From: Lachnoanaerobaculum umeaense
GTDB lineage: Bacteria; Bacillota; Clostridia; Lachnospirales; Lachnospiraceae
Assembly (NCBI RefSeq): GCF_003589745.1
Contig: NZ_CP032364.1
Coordinates: 2,232,001-2,296,000 of the forward strand
Reading direction: 5' to 3'
Length of the DNA stretch: 64,000 bases
Below the pieces are notes generated by a model, which was given only the letters and a program-made list of their open reading frames with translations, was not told the DNA's origin and did no database searches. A program made the position numbers and the translations under genes. Shown piece after piece: positions 44,811 through 53,156 of the stretch. Each line of letters starts with the position of its first letter. Positions within the stretch are counted from its first letter, which is position 1.

Positions 44811-45751
44811 CACCTTACCCCCATAAAGAATGGTTTACCATATCTATATACCGGATGTGTCCCCTTATTTTTTCCTGAAACATCATAAATATCCCCTTCA
44901 AAGATATTTTTGTATACTGATCCTACCTCAAGCATATACAGGTCTTTCTTTTTTCTGTATGTATCAGCGTATTTTGAAGAAGCTATAAATCCACTCCTCT
45001 TCACAACGGTATAAGAGGCATCCTCAAGGCTTTTTTTCAGTTCATCTTCATTTGGAAGACATAGTGATAAAGACATAATATCCTTATAATCACCTATATC
45101 CTCAAATTTTTTTACTATATTACTGTTCGGTGTATCCTCACACAGAACATACTTTCCATATCCTGATGAGATTTTCCCTCCAATACCGGTATATGAAATA
45201 CTATTCATCAGTCTCTTTACCATTTCAAAGTCCTTTTCATCTTCAAAACCTATAAATAGATAAAGACCACTTCCTTTTTTATATTTGAATACTTCTACAG
45301 CATACAGGTTGTTTACATCATTCTCCCCCGAAGTTAACATGGACACCTTCTCAAGTAAGGTGAACTCACCAAATTTTTTCCCAAATGAATCTGACTCTTC
45401 TTCTATATTCAATTTCCCATTTATAAAACTTTCAAACTTTGATAGTGGTATATATCTCAATTTTTTTAAAGCTTTTTTTCTTATAGAATCTCCATCATTA
45501 TCATTATCCAAGCGAATTATAGGCTTGGGCAAATAATACTCCTTGCCAATATATGGAAATGCATTTGATATTTTTAGTTTGCCACTTTTACAAATATCCA
45601 GCAATCTATCTGATTCACCATACTTTAATGCCTCTATAAATAAAACTGAAAATAATGTGTCTGCATTTAGTACATTTTGGCCTTTTTCTAATCCACCACC
45701 TCCAAAATGTACAGCTGTAGTAAACTCTAACTTTAGTATTTTATAGTTCAT
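44810..45751 (-). CDS. csm4: Type III-A effector subunit Csm4
   Basis: Csm4 caps the 5' handle end of the crRNA and contacts Cas10. The 313-residue RAMP protein starts YKILKLEFTTAVHFGGGGLEKG, a typical Csm4 beginning, with LNADTLFSVLFIEALKYG and YLPKPIIRL. Its later Gly-rich loop is SYTGIGGKISSGYGKYVL near residue 190. It follows csm3 by 1 bp and overlaps csm5 by one base. Confidence 0.94.
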   Translation of the reverse strand: MNYKILKLEFTTAVHFGGGGLEKGQNVLNADTLFSVLFIEALKYGESDRLLDICKSGKLKISNAFPYIGKEYYLPKPIIRLDNDNDGDSIRKKALKKLRYIPLSKFESFINGKLNIEEESDSFGKKFGEFTLLEKVSMLTSGENDVNNLYAVEVFKYKKGSGLYLFIGFEDEKDFEMVKRLMNSISYTGIGGKISSGYGKYVLCEDTPNSNIVKKFEDIGDYKDIMSLSLCLPNEDELKKSLEDASYTVVKRSGFIASSKYADTYRKKKDLYMLEVGSVYKNIFEGDIYDVSGKNKGTHPVYRYGKPFFMGVR

Positions 45752-45752
45752 A

Positions 45753-46430
45753 CTACACTTCCTTTAATATATTTTTACAGCTTTCCACTACTTTCTCAAC
45801 TTTTCCGTCATCCACATTTACTATCAAAGGCTTTACTTCAAAATCCTTTATATCCACTCTACCATAACCTCTTGAACCTGCTGCCCCAAGATAATCATAT
45901 TTTAAAAGCTTAAAACCAAGTCTCAGAGTATTAAAGTCTTCCTCTATTTCACTTTCATCTTCTATATTGTATATAAGGCTCATATGATACTCTATACCTT
46001 TAATAGCTCTCTCTATCTGTCTTGGATTGGCCACCCCTGTAAGTCTTGATATGGTATTCTCAAACTTAACTTCTGTAGCATCCAAAGACTCAGCCTTCAA
46101 TCTTTCCTTACTTTCCTTGCTGATAAATATATCTGAGAAATAAACTCTACCTGTTTTTGGTCCATTCTTATCTGAATGTCCAAAAAGCCTTTTTATCACT
46201 TCATTATCACTATTATGGTCTTTTGACAGTCCGCCGTCATTTAACTGCCTTGAAAGTAAGGATCTAAGTTTTCCCTTCAAGCTGCTGCCCGGTATCATAG
46301 GAAAGTCCTCATCTATATCCTTTACTACAACCGAATCTACAGCTCCTATAGCTGCAAACTGTGATCCACCACCAATATGTAACCCTGTCAATGATTCTAT
46401 TTTCCCACTAATTTCAAGTTTTCCAAACAT
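45753..46430 (-). CDS. csm3: Type III-A backbone RNase Csm3
   Basis: Csm3 forms the multi-copy backbone of the complex and cuts target RNA every six bases. The 225-residue product has LTGLHIGGGSQFAAIGAVDSVVVKD, with the catalytic Asp in AVDSVVV near residue 34, then PMIPGSSLKGKLRSLLSR. The C-terminal Gly-rich block is LGAAGSRGYGRVDI. It starts at an ATG with AGGAGG upstream; the frame is open to a GTG at 46457 inside csm2. The key Asp is intact, so target-RNA cleavage is expected to work. Confidence 0.95.
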   Translation of the reverse strand: MFGKLEISGKIESLTGLHIGGGSQFAAIGAVDSVVVKDIDEDFPMIPGSSLKGKLRSLLSRQLNDGGLSKDHNSDNEVIKRLFGHSDKNGPKTGRVYFSDIFISKESKERLKAESLDATEVKFENTISRLTGVANPRQIERAIKGIEYHMSLIYNIEDESEIEEDFNTLRLGFKLLKYDYLGAAGSRGYGRVDIKDFEVKPLIVNVDDGKVEKVVESCKNILKEV

Positions 46431-46440
46431 ATATATCCTC

Positions 46441-46890
46441 CTATTCGTCCCTTCCACCTAAAAATTTTCTATATGCTACCAATGCTTCCATATAATGACA
46501 GAATAAAATAAGCCTATCCTTATCTGCTTTTATGCTATCTATTTGTTCTATAATCTGTGCCTCTTCTACAAATTTCTTTACAGTTGATTCTCTTCCGGCT
46601 TCGTATATAGTGTGCATTTTAAAATATTGTATTTTTGTAAGCCACTCTGAATCCAATGTATTTGTCTTTAGACGTTTTGCTTTTGTATACATATCGCTAA
46701 CCATTGACAAAAGCTTTCTTATCTTTGATGTTGTCAAAATCTTATTTCTTCCATTTTCATCTATAAGGCTCTGTATTACTTTTTCTGCCTGCTCTACATA
46801 GTTTTCTTTGTTAAGGTCTATAGGAGTTCTCTTTTTTTCTGTATTTGATTTCCCCCTATTATTAGTAAAATTGTTGTTATTTCCACCCAT
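46441..46890 (-). CDS. csm2: Type III-A small subunit Csm2
   Basis: Csm2 is the all-helical small subunit lining the target-RNA channel. The 149-residue product has an Asn-rich, basic N terminus and then helices with the family pattern LTTSKIRKLLSMVSDMYTKAK and FVEEAQIIEQIDSI. Charged residues dominate. It begins directly at the cas10 stop codon, with GGAGGAG upstream, and precedes csm3 by 10 bp. Confidence 0.92.
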   Translation of the reverse strand: MGGNNNNFTNNRGKSNTEKKRTPIDLNKENYVEQAEKVIQSLIDENGRNKILTTSKIRKLLSMVSDMYTKAKRLKTNTLDSEWLTKIQYFKMHTIYEAGRESTVKKFVEEAQIIEQIDSIKADKDRLILFCHYMEALVAYRKFLGGRDE

Positions 46891-49098
46891 CTATTTCTCC
46901 TCCTCATTTCTTATCAAATAGCTATAGATATAGATTGCTGTTATCGCCTGCTTTGTATCATTGTCGTCAAACATCCAATCATATAGTTTCTCTTTGAAAA
47001 TTTGATATACATCTTTTTCTTCTTCACTTACTTTTCCCTTAGGCTCCATTCTGGCAAGAGTATATGCCATCCTTGCCAAATTAATTTTCTTATCTCTATT
47101 TCTAAATAGCTCTAAGAGATTGTACAAAAGACTCTTTCCCTTGTCTTCTACAGTAGAGAAAAACTTACTTATTATGGCAAACTTTTCTCCTATTACCTTA
47201 TCAACAAATTCATCCCAGTGATATGAATTATCCTTATCAAAAAGTGTTATAGCATTTTTACCATCCAGCTTCTTTGAGCAATCCTCAAGTTCACCTGTTT
47301 TTTCCGCCATATATGATATAGGATATTTTGGCATATACATTCCAAGCCCTGCTGAAATAGTAAGTGTTCCCTGAGTATACTCTTTTAGAGTTTTATACAA
47401 GTCAATTCCAAACTCCAAAACATCTTTCCAAGCACCCACTACAAATACATCATCACCACCTGAGTATATTATAGCTATTTTTCTAGTCTCATTTTCATCA
47501 ACTCCACTATCAAAGCATGGTATTTTATACTCACCATTTTTCAATATATTATTGATATCATATTTGAAAAACTGTGTAAGCTTCCTTGAGAATGCAGCTG
47601 ACTTTGACAATGTCTGCGTACTCTTTTCAAATCCACCTACAAAAGCCTTTCCAAGGTTATCGATATCACCTCTAAGTACTCCAAGCCTCTTGATACCCAC
47701 TCCACCTTTGACCAATTTTTCCAAGGTTTCTGCATCATGATAGTCACCAACATATATGGTCTTTACATAATCTTTCCCTTTGTATACTCCATTTTTTGAG
47801 TAGGCACGAATAAGGATATTCTTATTTGTTTTAAGATATTCTTCACCTTCTTTTCTTTTTATGTTCTCTGCACTCAAGTATCCGTTCTTGTATATAGGGA
47901 GTATTCCTCTATCCTTTTCGCTTACTACTGTGAATATTTCTCTATTTAGGATACTTCTTGAAAGCTGTGCAAATCCATCACATAGGCTACAAACGCCATT
48001 GCTGTTAAGATTATACGAGCTATGACAAATCTTACATTCTCTCTCTCCATCAACATTTTTTCCACGATTTAAAGCTATTATCTGTCCTGCATTGTACCTG
48101 CTAAGTTTGTTTTGTGATACCGCAGCAGATACTTCTCTAAAACAATTACTATATGAGCCATCAGGCTTGTTTTGTAAATCATTGCAAGAACACTCACTAT
48201 ATCCACTACCTATATATAGGTCTATTCCAAACATGTCTTGCATACAAGCCTTAATGTCAGTATCAAAAGCTTCAAGCAAATCCTTGGTGTTCTTAGTATT
48301 AGCAAATATAAAATATGCGTGACCACCACCGGCATATAATAGATTCGCTCTTGACAAATTTAGATTCTTCAAAAGCTCATCTATTATGTTCTCCATCAAT
48401 ATTTCAAGATAGAATGACCTTGACCTTAGGTTTTTCAATACATCTTCCTTACCATATTGACCGTATATAAATGACTGTATACCTGAAAAATCCATACTGT
48501 AAAGTAAAATAACTTTTTCTTTGTAAAAATCATCCGGATCATTATATAAGCTTTCCTGATTTTCAAGTTGCTTTGCTTCTGTAAGATATTCAAAAATAGA
48601 ACTACCTATAGCTATGCTTTGCTTAATATGCTCGTATACTGATATGTCTATCTTTTCATCCTTTGCTCCATATACTGGAATATATGACATGGACTGCTCA
48701 AGTATCTCTAAAATTGAGTTGACAAAATCCATATCAACATTTGCATTTTCAAGCTTACCTGAAAGCTTTTCTTTTATTGTTTTATAAAACTCTGCTGACG
48801 GATTAGTTACACTATCCTTTGCAAACTTTATCTTTTCATCCTCATAGAGCACACTTGCATCATATCTCTTTGACTGACTATTACCATTTAGTATATTAAA
48901 TATACTGTATAGATTTCCACCCTCTTCAAAAGCGAATTCATCGTTTTGAATCTTTCTTCTATCAAGTGCAGCCGATATTTTGTCTGCCAATTTCGTTATA
49001 TATATATTTTCAGAATCTATATTATTTGATGCTACTATTTTGTTTACATAATATAAAATACTGTCATATATAAATTTTGTTTTTACATCATTATTCAA
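46891..49098 (-). CDS. cas10: Cas10/Csm1 without HD nuclease motif, cyclase site intact
   Basis: Cas10 is the large type III subunit. In this 735-residue protein the Palm cyclase site is present (IIYSGGDDVFVVGAW, GGDD near residue 546), as is the zinc finger CKICHSSYN...CSLC near 353. The cyclic-oligoadenylate signal should therefore be made on target RNA binding. The N terminus begins directly at a segment related to the end of the HD domain (LADKISAALDR near 37); the usual HDIGK motif is missing. An in-frame stop lies two codons before the TTG start at 49098, so no longer form is encoded. It overlaps cas6 by 8 bp. Confidence 0.93.
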   Translation of the reverse strand: MNNDVKTKFIYDSILYYVNKIVASNNIDSENIYITKLADKISAALDRRKIQNDEFAFEEGGNLYSIFNILNGNSQSKRYDASVLYEDEKIKFAKDSVTNPSAEFYKTIKEKLSGKLENANVDMDFVNSILEILEQSMSYIPVYGAKDEKIDISVYEHIKQSIAIGSSIFEYLTEAKQLENQESLYNDPDDFYKEKVILLYSMDFSGIQSFIYGQYGKEDVLKNLRSRSFYLEILMENIIDELLKNLNLSRANLLYAGGGHAYFIFANTKNTKDLLEAFDTDIKACMQDMFGIDLYIGSGYSECSCNDLQNKPDGSYSNCFREVSAAVSQNKLSRYNAGQIIALNRGKNVDGERECKICHSSYNLNSNGVCSLCDGFAQLSRSILNREIFTVVSEKDRGILPIYKNGYLSAENIKRKEGEEYLKTNKNILIRAYSKNGVYKGKDYVKTIYVGDYHDAETLEKLVKGGVGIKRLGVLRGDIDNLGKAFVGGFEKSTQTLSKSAAFSRKLTQFFKYDINNILKNGEYKIPCFDSGVDENETRKIAIIYSGGDDVFVVGAWKDVLEFGIDLYKTLKEYTQGTLTISAGLGMYMPKYPISYMAEKTGELEDCSKKLDGKNAITLFDKDNSYHWDEFVDKVIGEKFAIISKFFSTVEDKGKSLLYNLLELFRNRDKKINLARMAYTLARMEPKGKVSEEEKDVYQIFKEKLYDWMFDDNDTKQAITAIYIYSYLIRNEEEK

Positions 49099-49822
49099 AT
49101 GCTATTCCCCCCATTCCTATTCCTGTTTTTATTCCAACACCTGAGTATGTTCCAAAGGCAATAAGCATGTTTGCAAAATTTACAAGCTGTTTTGGACCTT
49201 TTATATTTACAGTAATCTCTCCTATAAAAGCCGGCACCTTTGTTCCATCCAAATGAAATGCTGTACTTCTAAGTTTATACCCACATATTTCTATATTATT
49301 TTCAAATGTCTCCAATATATCTTTACTAAAAACTTCCATATCTGTAGATGCCTTATCAAACTTCATCATAAGGCTCTGAAAAATAAGTCTAATACTTGGA
49401 AATAGTACATATCTACCATCCTGTTTAAAGGATGTAGGAGTCAAAAATTTAACTTTTAGTATTCTCTTTCCATCTCTTAGGTAATTTTCTTTCACTAAAT
49501 CTTTATAACTGATGTTTTCCTCTTTGATTGAAGTTATCTTGTACTCCTTTTCTCTGTACTTGATATTCACCTTTTCTATCTGTTTGATTTTATCTGCTAT
49601 ATTCTCCTTCGCTTCAATATTCAATGTATTCAATGTCCATATAATTTTATTATCTACCCTAGTCACGTACTGGCTATATGGATGCAATGTACTCATATGT
49701 AATATATCTGCATAGCCTTTATATATATTTTTCATTATAAATCCTTGAAAGAGAGAACCGAGTAAATCATTTCTGCTTTTTTCAATCTCCCCTTCAAGTT
49801 CTATTCTAAGTGAACTTAACAT
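49091..49822 (-). CDS. cas6: CRISPR pre-crRNA endonuclease Cas6
   Basis: Cas6 cuts pre-crRNA within the repeat to leave the 8-base 5' handle. The 243-residue double-RRM-like protein has the C-terminal Gly-rich loop FGTYSGVGIKTGIGMGGIAFE near residues 221-243 and a His in DILHMSTLHPYSQY near 40-50 that may be the catalytic one. It starts within the end of csm6 (7-bp overlap) and ends within the start of cas10, so its translation is coupled. Confidence 0.93.
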   Translation of the reverse strand: MLSSLRIELEGEIEKSRNDLLGSLFQGFIMKNIYKGYADILHMSTLHPYSQYVTRVDNKIIWTLNTLNIEAKENIADKIKQIEKVNIKYREKEYKITSIKEENISYKDLVKENYLRDGKRILKVKFLTPTSFKQDGRYVLFPSIRLIFQSLMMKFDKASTDMEVFSKDILETFENNIEICGYKLRSTAFHLDGTKVPAFIGEITVNIKGPKQLVNFANMLIAFGTYSGVGIKTGIGMGGIAFE

Positions 49823-51204
49823 GAAGTAGTTTCCTCTCTGTGCTCACTGATTCTTCTCTTCAGCTCTTGATTCATATCCTCATATGAGTTCCAGTCCTCT
49901 TTCTTGATTCCAAAGCTAGTATATGCAAACAGCTTCTTTATCATACCCATGATTTTCTCCGGAGTAAATTCGGTCTTTTCTTCTATATTTTTTTCATCAA
50001 GTGAAACGATATCATGTGCTGCTAAATTTCTAACATTTGCTTCTACACTTCTAATATTAGATGCCGTTTCAGCCAAATCAGTATTATCTATTATATTTTT
50101 TATTAAATATAATAATGCTTCAGAATATATCATTTTTAGCTCGAATTTTTTCTCACTATTACTGTAATTGTTTTTTAGTTGATATTCTTTATTTACTATA
50201 TCTTGAATGCTATCATCCCTTCCCGGCAATTTATTTATAACTTTAGATGAATCCCACATTCTGACTTTATTATCGCCCATCTTACAATAATCATTAATAT
50301 CAAGCTTACCTCTACCCTTAAGCACTACTTCAAATAATTCAACTACTATAGGGGTTATTCCTCTTATAAAATCAATATATTCTTTTCTCTTCAGCTTTGT
50401 ACTCAACCAAAGTGCATACTCAAATATTTTTCTTGCATTTCCCGACTTTACCGGAGTCATATCAATACTGCCTTCTTTGTAGTCAGCATCTACTTTTTTC
50501 ATATCGAGATTATATCTGTTTACTGCTCGAGCCAGTTCATCAATATAATGTCCTGTACTACGCTTATCCATACCTTCCGCTACTGACAATGCCGCTCTGT
50601 AGTCATATTCATCGATATGTTTTTTTATAATTTCTTCTTTTCTAAGTCTTGATAGTGATGGACACTTATTCTCAGTACACCTGTTCTCACCGTTTATTTC
50701 CAGTTCTAAATTAAACTCCCACATTGATTCCCAGTCAGGATTATTGCTATGTTCATTCTCATTCATACGCTTTGTAGGAGTAGCAACTTGAATAAATTTA
50801 CAGTCATACTCATTCAAATCCTGTAATATTACCAAAGCATTTTTCATCGCCGGTGTTCCTGAAGAAATATTAATGAAAAACCTATCCTCATCACTTAATG
50901 AACTTATAATATTATTTATTTCTTTTTCAAACTTAAATAAAAACTGGTCATAAACTTGAACATTTTCACAGTCTTTATCATCAATAATAATATATTCTAT
51001 CTTCTTGTTTTTATATTCTGCCAGCTTATTTATAAAAAATACATATCTATTGTCTTTTTCATGTTTTTCCCATATCTCCTTTGTCATGTATAGATAAACT
51101 TTATCAATATCATAGTATCTACATATATGTATCATAGAACCATCAAAAAAATTCTTCTCTGATACAGGATCATTTCCCCCAAGTGGTGAAAAGAGTATAT
51201 TCAT
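49816..51204 (-). CDS. csm6: Csm6-type CARF-HEPN ribonuclease
   Basis: Csm6 is the non-specific RNase activated by cyclic oligoadenylate from Cas10. The 462-residue product has the CARF Rossmann motifs ILFSPLGGNDPVSEKN near residue 4 and NISSGTPAMKNALVIL near 112, and a C-terminal HEPN domain with the catalytic R-x4-H motif (RNLAAH) near residue 398. The start has AGGAGGG upstream, and a good promoter lies 42-70 bp before it, so csm6 is the first gene of the operon. With HD-less Cas10 this RNase may be the main arm of immunity. Confidence 0.93.
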   Translation of the reverse strand: MNILFSPLGGNDPVSEKNFFDGSMIHICRYYDIDKVYLYMTKEIWEKHEKDNRYVFFINKLAEYKNKKIEYIIIDDKDCENVQVYDQFLFKFEKEINNIISSLSDEDRFFINISSGTPAMKNALVILQDLNEYDCKFIQVATPTKRMNENEHSNNPDWESMWEFNLELEINGENRCTENKCPSLSRLRKEEIIKKHIDEYDYRAALSVAEGMDKRSTGHYIDELARAVNRYNLDMKKVDADYKEGSIDMTPVKSGNARKIFEYALWLSTKLKRKEYIDFIRGITPIVVELFEVVLKGRGKLDINDYCKMGDNKVRMWDSSKVINKLPGRDDSIQDIVNKEYQLKNNYSNSEKKFELKMIYSEALLYLIKNIIDNTDLAETASNIRSVEANVRNLAAHDIVSLDEKNIEEKTEFTPEKIMGMIKKLFAYTSFGIKKEDWNSYEDMNQELKRRISEHREETTSC

Positions 51205-51245
51205 CTTCGCCCTCCTAATTGTTTACAAAAATATTCTTTATGTTA

Positions 51246-51274
51246 AATATAATGTATCTTTACTATTTATTCAA
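51246..51274 (-). promoter_or_regulatory. Promoter of the csm/cas operon
   Basis: On the minus strand TTGAAT is followed after 17 bp by TATATT. Transcription should start near 51239, about 35 bp before the csm6 start codon. No palindromic operator is visible in this gap. Confidence 0.6.
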
Positions 51275-51406
51275 CATTATATTAAATTATTTTAATTATT
51301 TTATTAATCTAGTACTTTCTACAATGAGTACATTATATATTTACTTATATTTTTCTATCTTATTGACGAACTCTAATATAAACTTTATATAATCCTATGC
51401 TTCCCA

Positions 51407-52039
51407 CTAGTTTTCAAAGAAGAAATCATAGGCTCTTTTTGCTATTGTCCTTGTTTCAAAAAAATCTACAGCACCTCCTACTCCGGCTCCAACAAATGGT
51501 ACAGCCTTTCCTAAGTTTATTACTCCTTTAGAGCCAAACTTCGTTATAAACCTAAAACCGATCAGCTGATTAATCTTTGTTAGTGCTTTTCCCGGAACAC
51601 TCTTTATCACATTTGTAGCTACTTTTGTACTAGCCTTTACACCTACCTGCTTTACCAACTGTGTAATAGGCACATTAATAAGGCAAGCCAATACAAGAGT
51701 CTCTGTCTGGTCACTGCTTGGCTCATATCCTGCCATATATGCAGTACATGCAATCATTCTCATTTGCATATAGAGTACTGTACTTACATTCACAGGCAAT
51801 GTAAAAGGAAGACTTACAATACCTCCTATACCTGTAATGATCCCACTTGAAGTACACTTTATCACTTGATTTTTTAGCATCGCCTTGCAAGCTTCTTCCT
51901 TACTTTTATGCTTAATCATATAATCTTGTGCCATACTAACCACGCTAGTATTGCCAATTCCCACACCTTTTACAGCCTGTTTATACACTGTATCCAGCCA
52001 CTTTGCTCCCTGTTCCTGTTTTACAATCTGATTTTCCAT
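51407..52039 (-). CDS. EcsC family membrane-associated protein
   Basis: The 210-residue protein resembles EcsC: hydrophobic blocks SSGIITGIGGIVSLPFTLP near residue 66, LYMQMRMIACTAYMAGY near 90, and ETLVLACLINVPITQLVKQVGVK near 116. A C-terminal Gly/Val-rich segment follows (AVPFVGAGVGGAVDFFETRTIAKRA). The family is linked to an ABC exporter in Bacillus but its role is unclear. I start it at the ATG at 52039 (AAGGAG upstream); the longer frame to 52195 runs into the preceding small gene and has no ribosome site. It ends the small-peptide cluster and may also have its own promoter. Confidence 0.85.
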   Translation of the reverse strand: MENQIVKQEQGAKWLDTVYKQAVKGVGIGNTSVVSMAQDYMIKHKSKEEACKAMLKNQVIKCTSSGIITGIGGIVSLPFTLPVNVSTVLYMQMRMIACTAYMAGYEPSSDQTETLVLACLINVPITQLVKQVGVKASTKVATNVIKSVPGKALTKINQLIGFRFITKFGSKGVINLGKAVPFVGAGVGGAVDFFETRTIAKRAYDFFFEN

Positions 52040-52087
52040 TGAAATCTCCTTTGCATTGCACTCTCTTATCACTTTTACTATATAATA

Positions 52088-52101
52088 TACATTATAATGT
52101 A
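52088..52101 (-). promoter_or_regulatory. Palindrome with an embedded -10-like box before the EcsC gene
   Basis: TACATTATAATGTA is a perfect 14-bp palindrome containing TATAAT on the minus strand, 49-62 bp before the EcsC start codon. It could be an operator over a promoter. A GGAGG hairpin (AAAGGAGGT/ACCTCCTTT) lies just upstream. Confidence 0.45.
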
Positions 52102-52133
52102 CAATAAAAATACCCCCTAGCTTCCAAAGGAGG

Positions 52134-52298
52134 TTACACCTCCTTTTTCTCCATCCGGGCCTCCAGCAATACTTTTGCCAGTTGCATTGCCCCAAGCCCT
52201 AAGATGGCTATCGCTGCTGGCCATCCCTCTAACTTTATGTTGCTTGCTACATCTTTGTAGATGTCTTCGCTATTTCTTTCAATGATATCGTATTCCAT
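52134..52298 (-). CDS. Small protein, 54 residues, paralogue of the 52-residue neighbour
   Basis: The ATG has AAGGAGGG seven bases upstream. The protein has an acidic N-terminal part (MEYDIIERNSEDIYKDV), then a hydrophobic helix starting LEGWPAAIAILGLGAMQLAK and a charged tail (EARMEKKEV). It aligns over its length with the neighbouring 52-residue product: both begin ME, share N-x-x-LEG-x-P-x-A-x-A, GL and LAK, and end with a Lys-rich tail. I recognise no family. It may lie in or on the membrane. It is the fourth gene after the peptide promoter. Confidence 0.72.
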   Translation of the reverse strand: MEYDIIERNSEDIYKDVASNIKLEGWPAAIAILGLGAMQLAKVLLEARMEKKEV

Positions 52299-52367
52299 AG
52301 TACCCTCCTTGACATAGGTCTTATCAGTTTATATTTATCAACTATATAGTGGCTTATGCCACTATAA

Positions 52368-52526
52368 CTACTTCTTTGCCTGCTTGGCATTCGTTACCAG
52401 CTTTGCAAGCTCTAGTAGTACCAACCCTGCATAGGCAGCAGCCTTTGGTAGCCCTTCGAGCCTGTCATTTCTGACAAGGTCTTCCAAGAGGTTTTTGCCT
52501 GTTTTTACCAATTCATTCTTTTCCAT
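52368..52526 (-). CDS. Small protein, 52 residues, paralogue of the 54-residue neighbour
   Basis: Translation should start at the ATG at 52526, which has AAGGAG upstream, not at the far end of the longer frame (52583). The protein has a polar N-terminal part (MEKNELVKTGKNLLEDLV), a hydrophobic helix (LEGLPKAAAYAGLVLLELAK) and a basic tail (TNAKQAKK). The similarity to the 54-residue product suggests duplication or a two-component pair. I recognise no family. It is the third gene after the promoter. Confidence 0.72.
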   Translation of the reverse strand: MEKNELVKTGKNLLEDLVRNDRLEGLPKAAAYAGLVLLELAKLVTNAKQAKK

Positions 52527-52589
52527 AGTTTTCTCCTTTTCATTGTTTGGTTTATAACAACTTATTAAGTCTTGATACTGCATAGGTCT

Positions 52590-52673
52590 CTAGGCTATTA
52601 AAGCCTTGATAACCCACTTGATCGCTATTTTTATTATGACTCTCTTTGCAACACTAAAAACTATTTTATCCAT
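52590..52673 (-). CDS. Cationic amphipathic peptide, 27 residues (A)
   Basis: An ATG preceded by GGAGG starts a peptide MDKIVFSVAKRVIIKIAI followed by KWVIKALIA and TAG. It has six basic and one acidic residue, and the Lys/Arg residues recur at helix-like spacing among Ile, Val and Ala, so an amphipathic membrane-active helix is likely. There is no signal peptide, leader or Gly-Gly site. It could be a leaderless bacteriocin, a phenol-soluble-modulin-like peptide or a type I toxin. The frame is also open upstream to an ATG at 52709, but without a ribosome site. Confidence 0.68.
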   Translation of the reverse strand: MDKIVFSVAKRVIIKIAIKWVIKALIA

Positions 52674-52754
52674 GTAGAAAACCTCCATAAAAAATACTTT
52701 CACAGGCATTTACATACTATGTTTGCTCTCTTTCGCCCTTAGGCACAGACTGCT

Positions 52755-52838
52755 CTAGGCAGTCAGTACCTTTATTGCTACTTCCAGTAGCATATTTATA
52801 AGGGCCTTCTTCGCTGCTGCAGCTAAAATCTTTTTCAT
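52755..52838 (-). CDS. Cationic amphipathic peptide, 27 residues (B)
   Basis: An ATG preceded by AGGAGG starts MKKILAAAAKKALINMLL followed by EVAIKVLTA and TAG. Like peptide A it has exactly 27 residues, no leader, and a regular spacing of Lys among Ala, Ile and Leu. Their codon order and endings (ALIA, VLTA) suggest a pair. It is the first gene after the promoter, with a leader of about 88 bases that contains two palindromes. Confidence 0.68.
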   Translation of the reverse strand: MKKILAAAAKKALINMLLEVAIKVLTA

Positions 52839-52866
52839 ACGATACCTCCTATATACGAATCATTGG

Positions 52867-52884
52867 TTACTAAGTACTTAGTAA
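52867..52884 (-). promoter_or_regulatory. Perfect 18-bp palindrome in the peptide-operon leader
   Basis: TTACTAAGTACTTAGTAA is fully symmetric and lies 29 bp before the peptide B start codon, inside the expected transcript. It could be a second operator or an RNA hairpin. Confidence 0.6.
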
Positions 52885-52909
52885 AGTAAACAAAATCTTG
52901 TTTGCCTTG

Positions 52910-52921
52910 CTATGTACATAG
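52910..52921 (-). promoter_or_regulatory. Perfect 12-bp palindrome at the peptide-operon transcript start
   Basis: CTATGTACATAG lies about 5-16 bp downstream of the predicted transcript start, a standard place for a repressor operator. Confidence 0.6.
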
Positions 52922-52932
52922 TTTAACTCATT

Positions 52933-52961
52933 ATTATGTATTTTGAAATTATTGACTTCAA
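52933..52961 (-). promoter_or_regulatory. Promoter of the small-peptide operon
   Basis: On the minus strand TTGAAG is followed after 17 bp by CATAAT. Transcription should begin near 52926. Confidence 0.6.
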
Positions 52962-53096
52962 TGTGACTTACGACCACCTTTATTGGTTTAAAATAAGGAT
53001 TTTATCTATTTTTATCTTACTTTTATGACCACTATTAGAGATTTATTTAAGCTATATCCATATATTTTTTCTATAGAACTTTTCATAAAATAAATG

Positions 53097-53105
53097 TTAT
53101 AATGA
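53097..53105 (+). promoter_or_regulatory. Extended -10 promoter of the WYL gene
   Basis: TGTTATAAT is a perfect extended -10 element about 50 bp before the WYL start codon; no clear -35 is present. The remaining gap to the divergent promoter is AT-rich and featureless. Confidence 0.55.
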
Positions 53106-53156
53106 ATTTAACAATAATTTTAAAACCCTATTGTTTGGGTAGATGGAGTGTTTATA

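Noticed and set aside
52040..52195. Longer EcsC-family protein starting at 52195
   Set aside because: The extra 52 residues are Trp/Cys/Arg-rich, overlap the 54-residue gene and lack a ribosome site, whereas the ATG at 52039 has AAGGAG.
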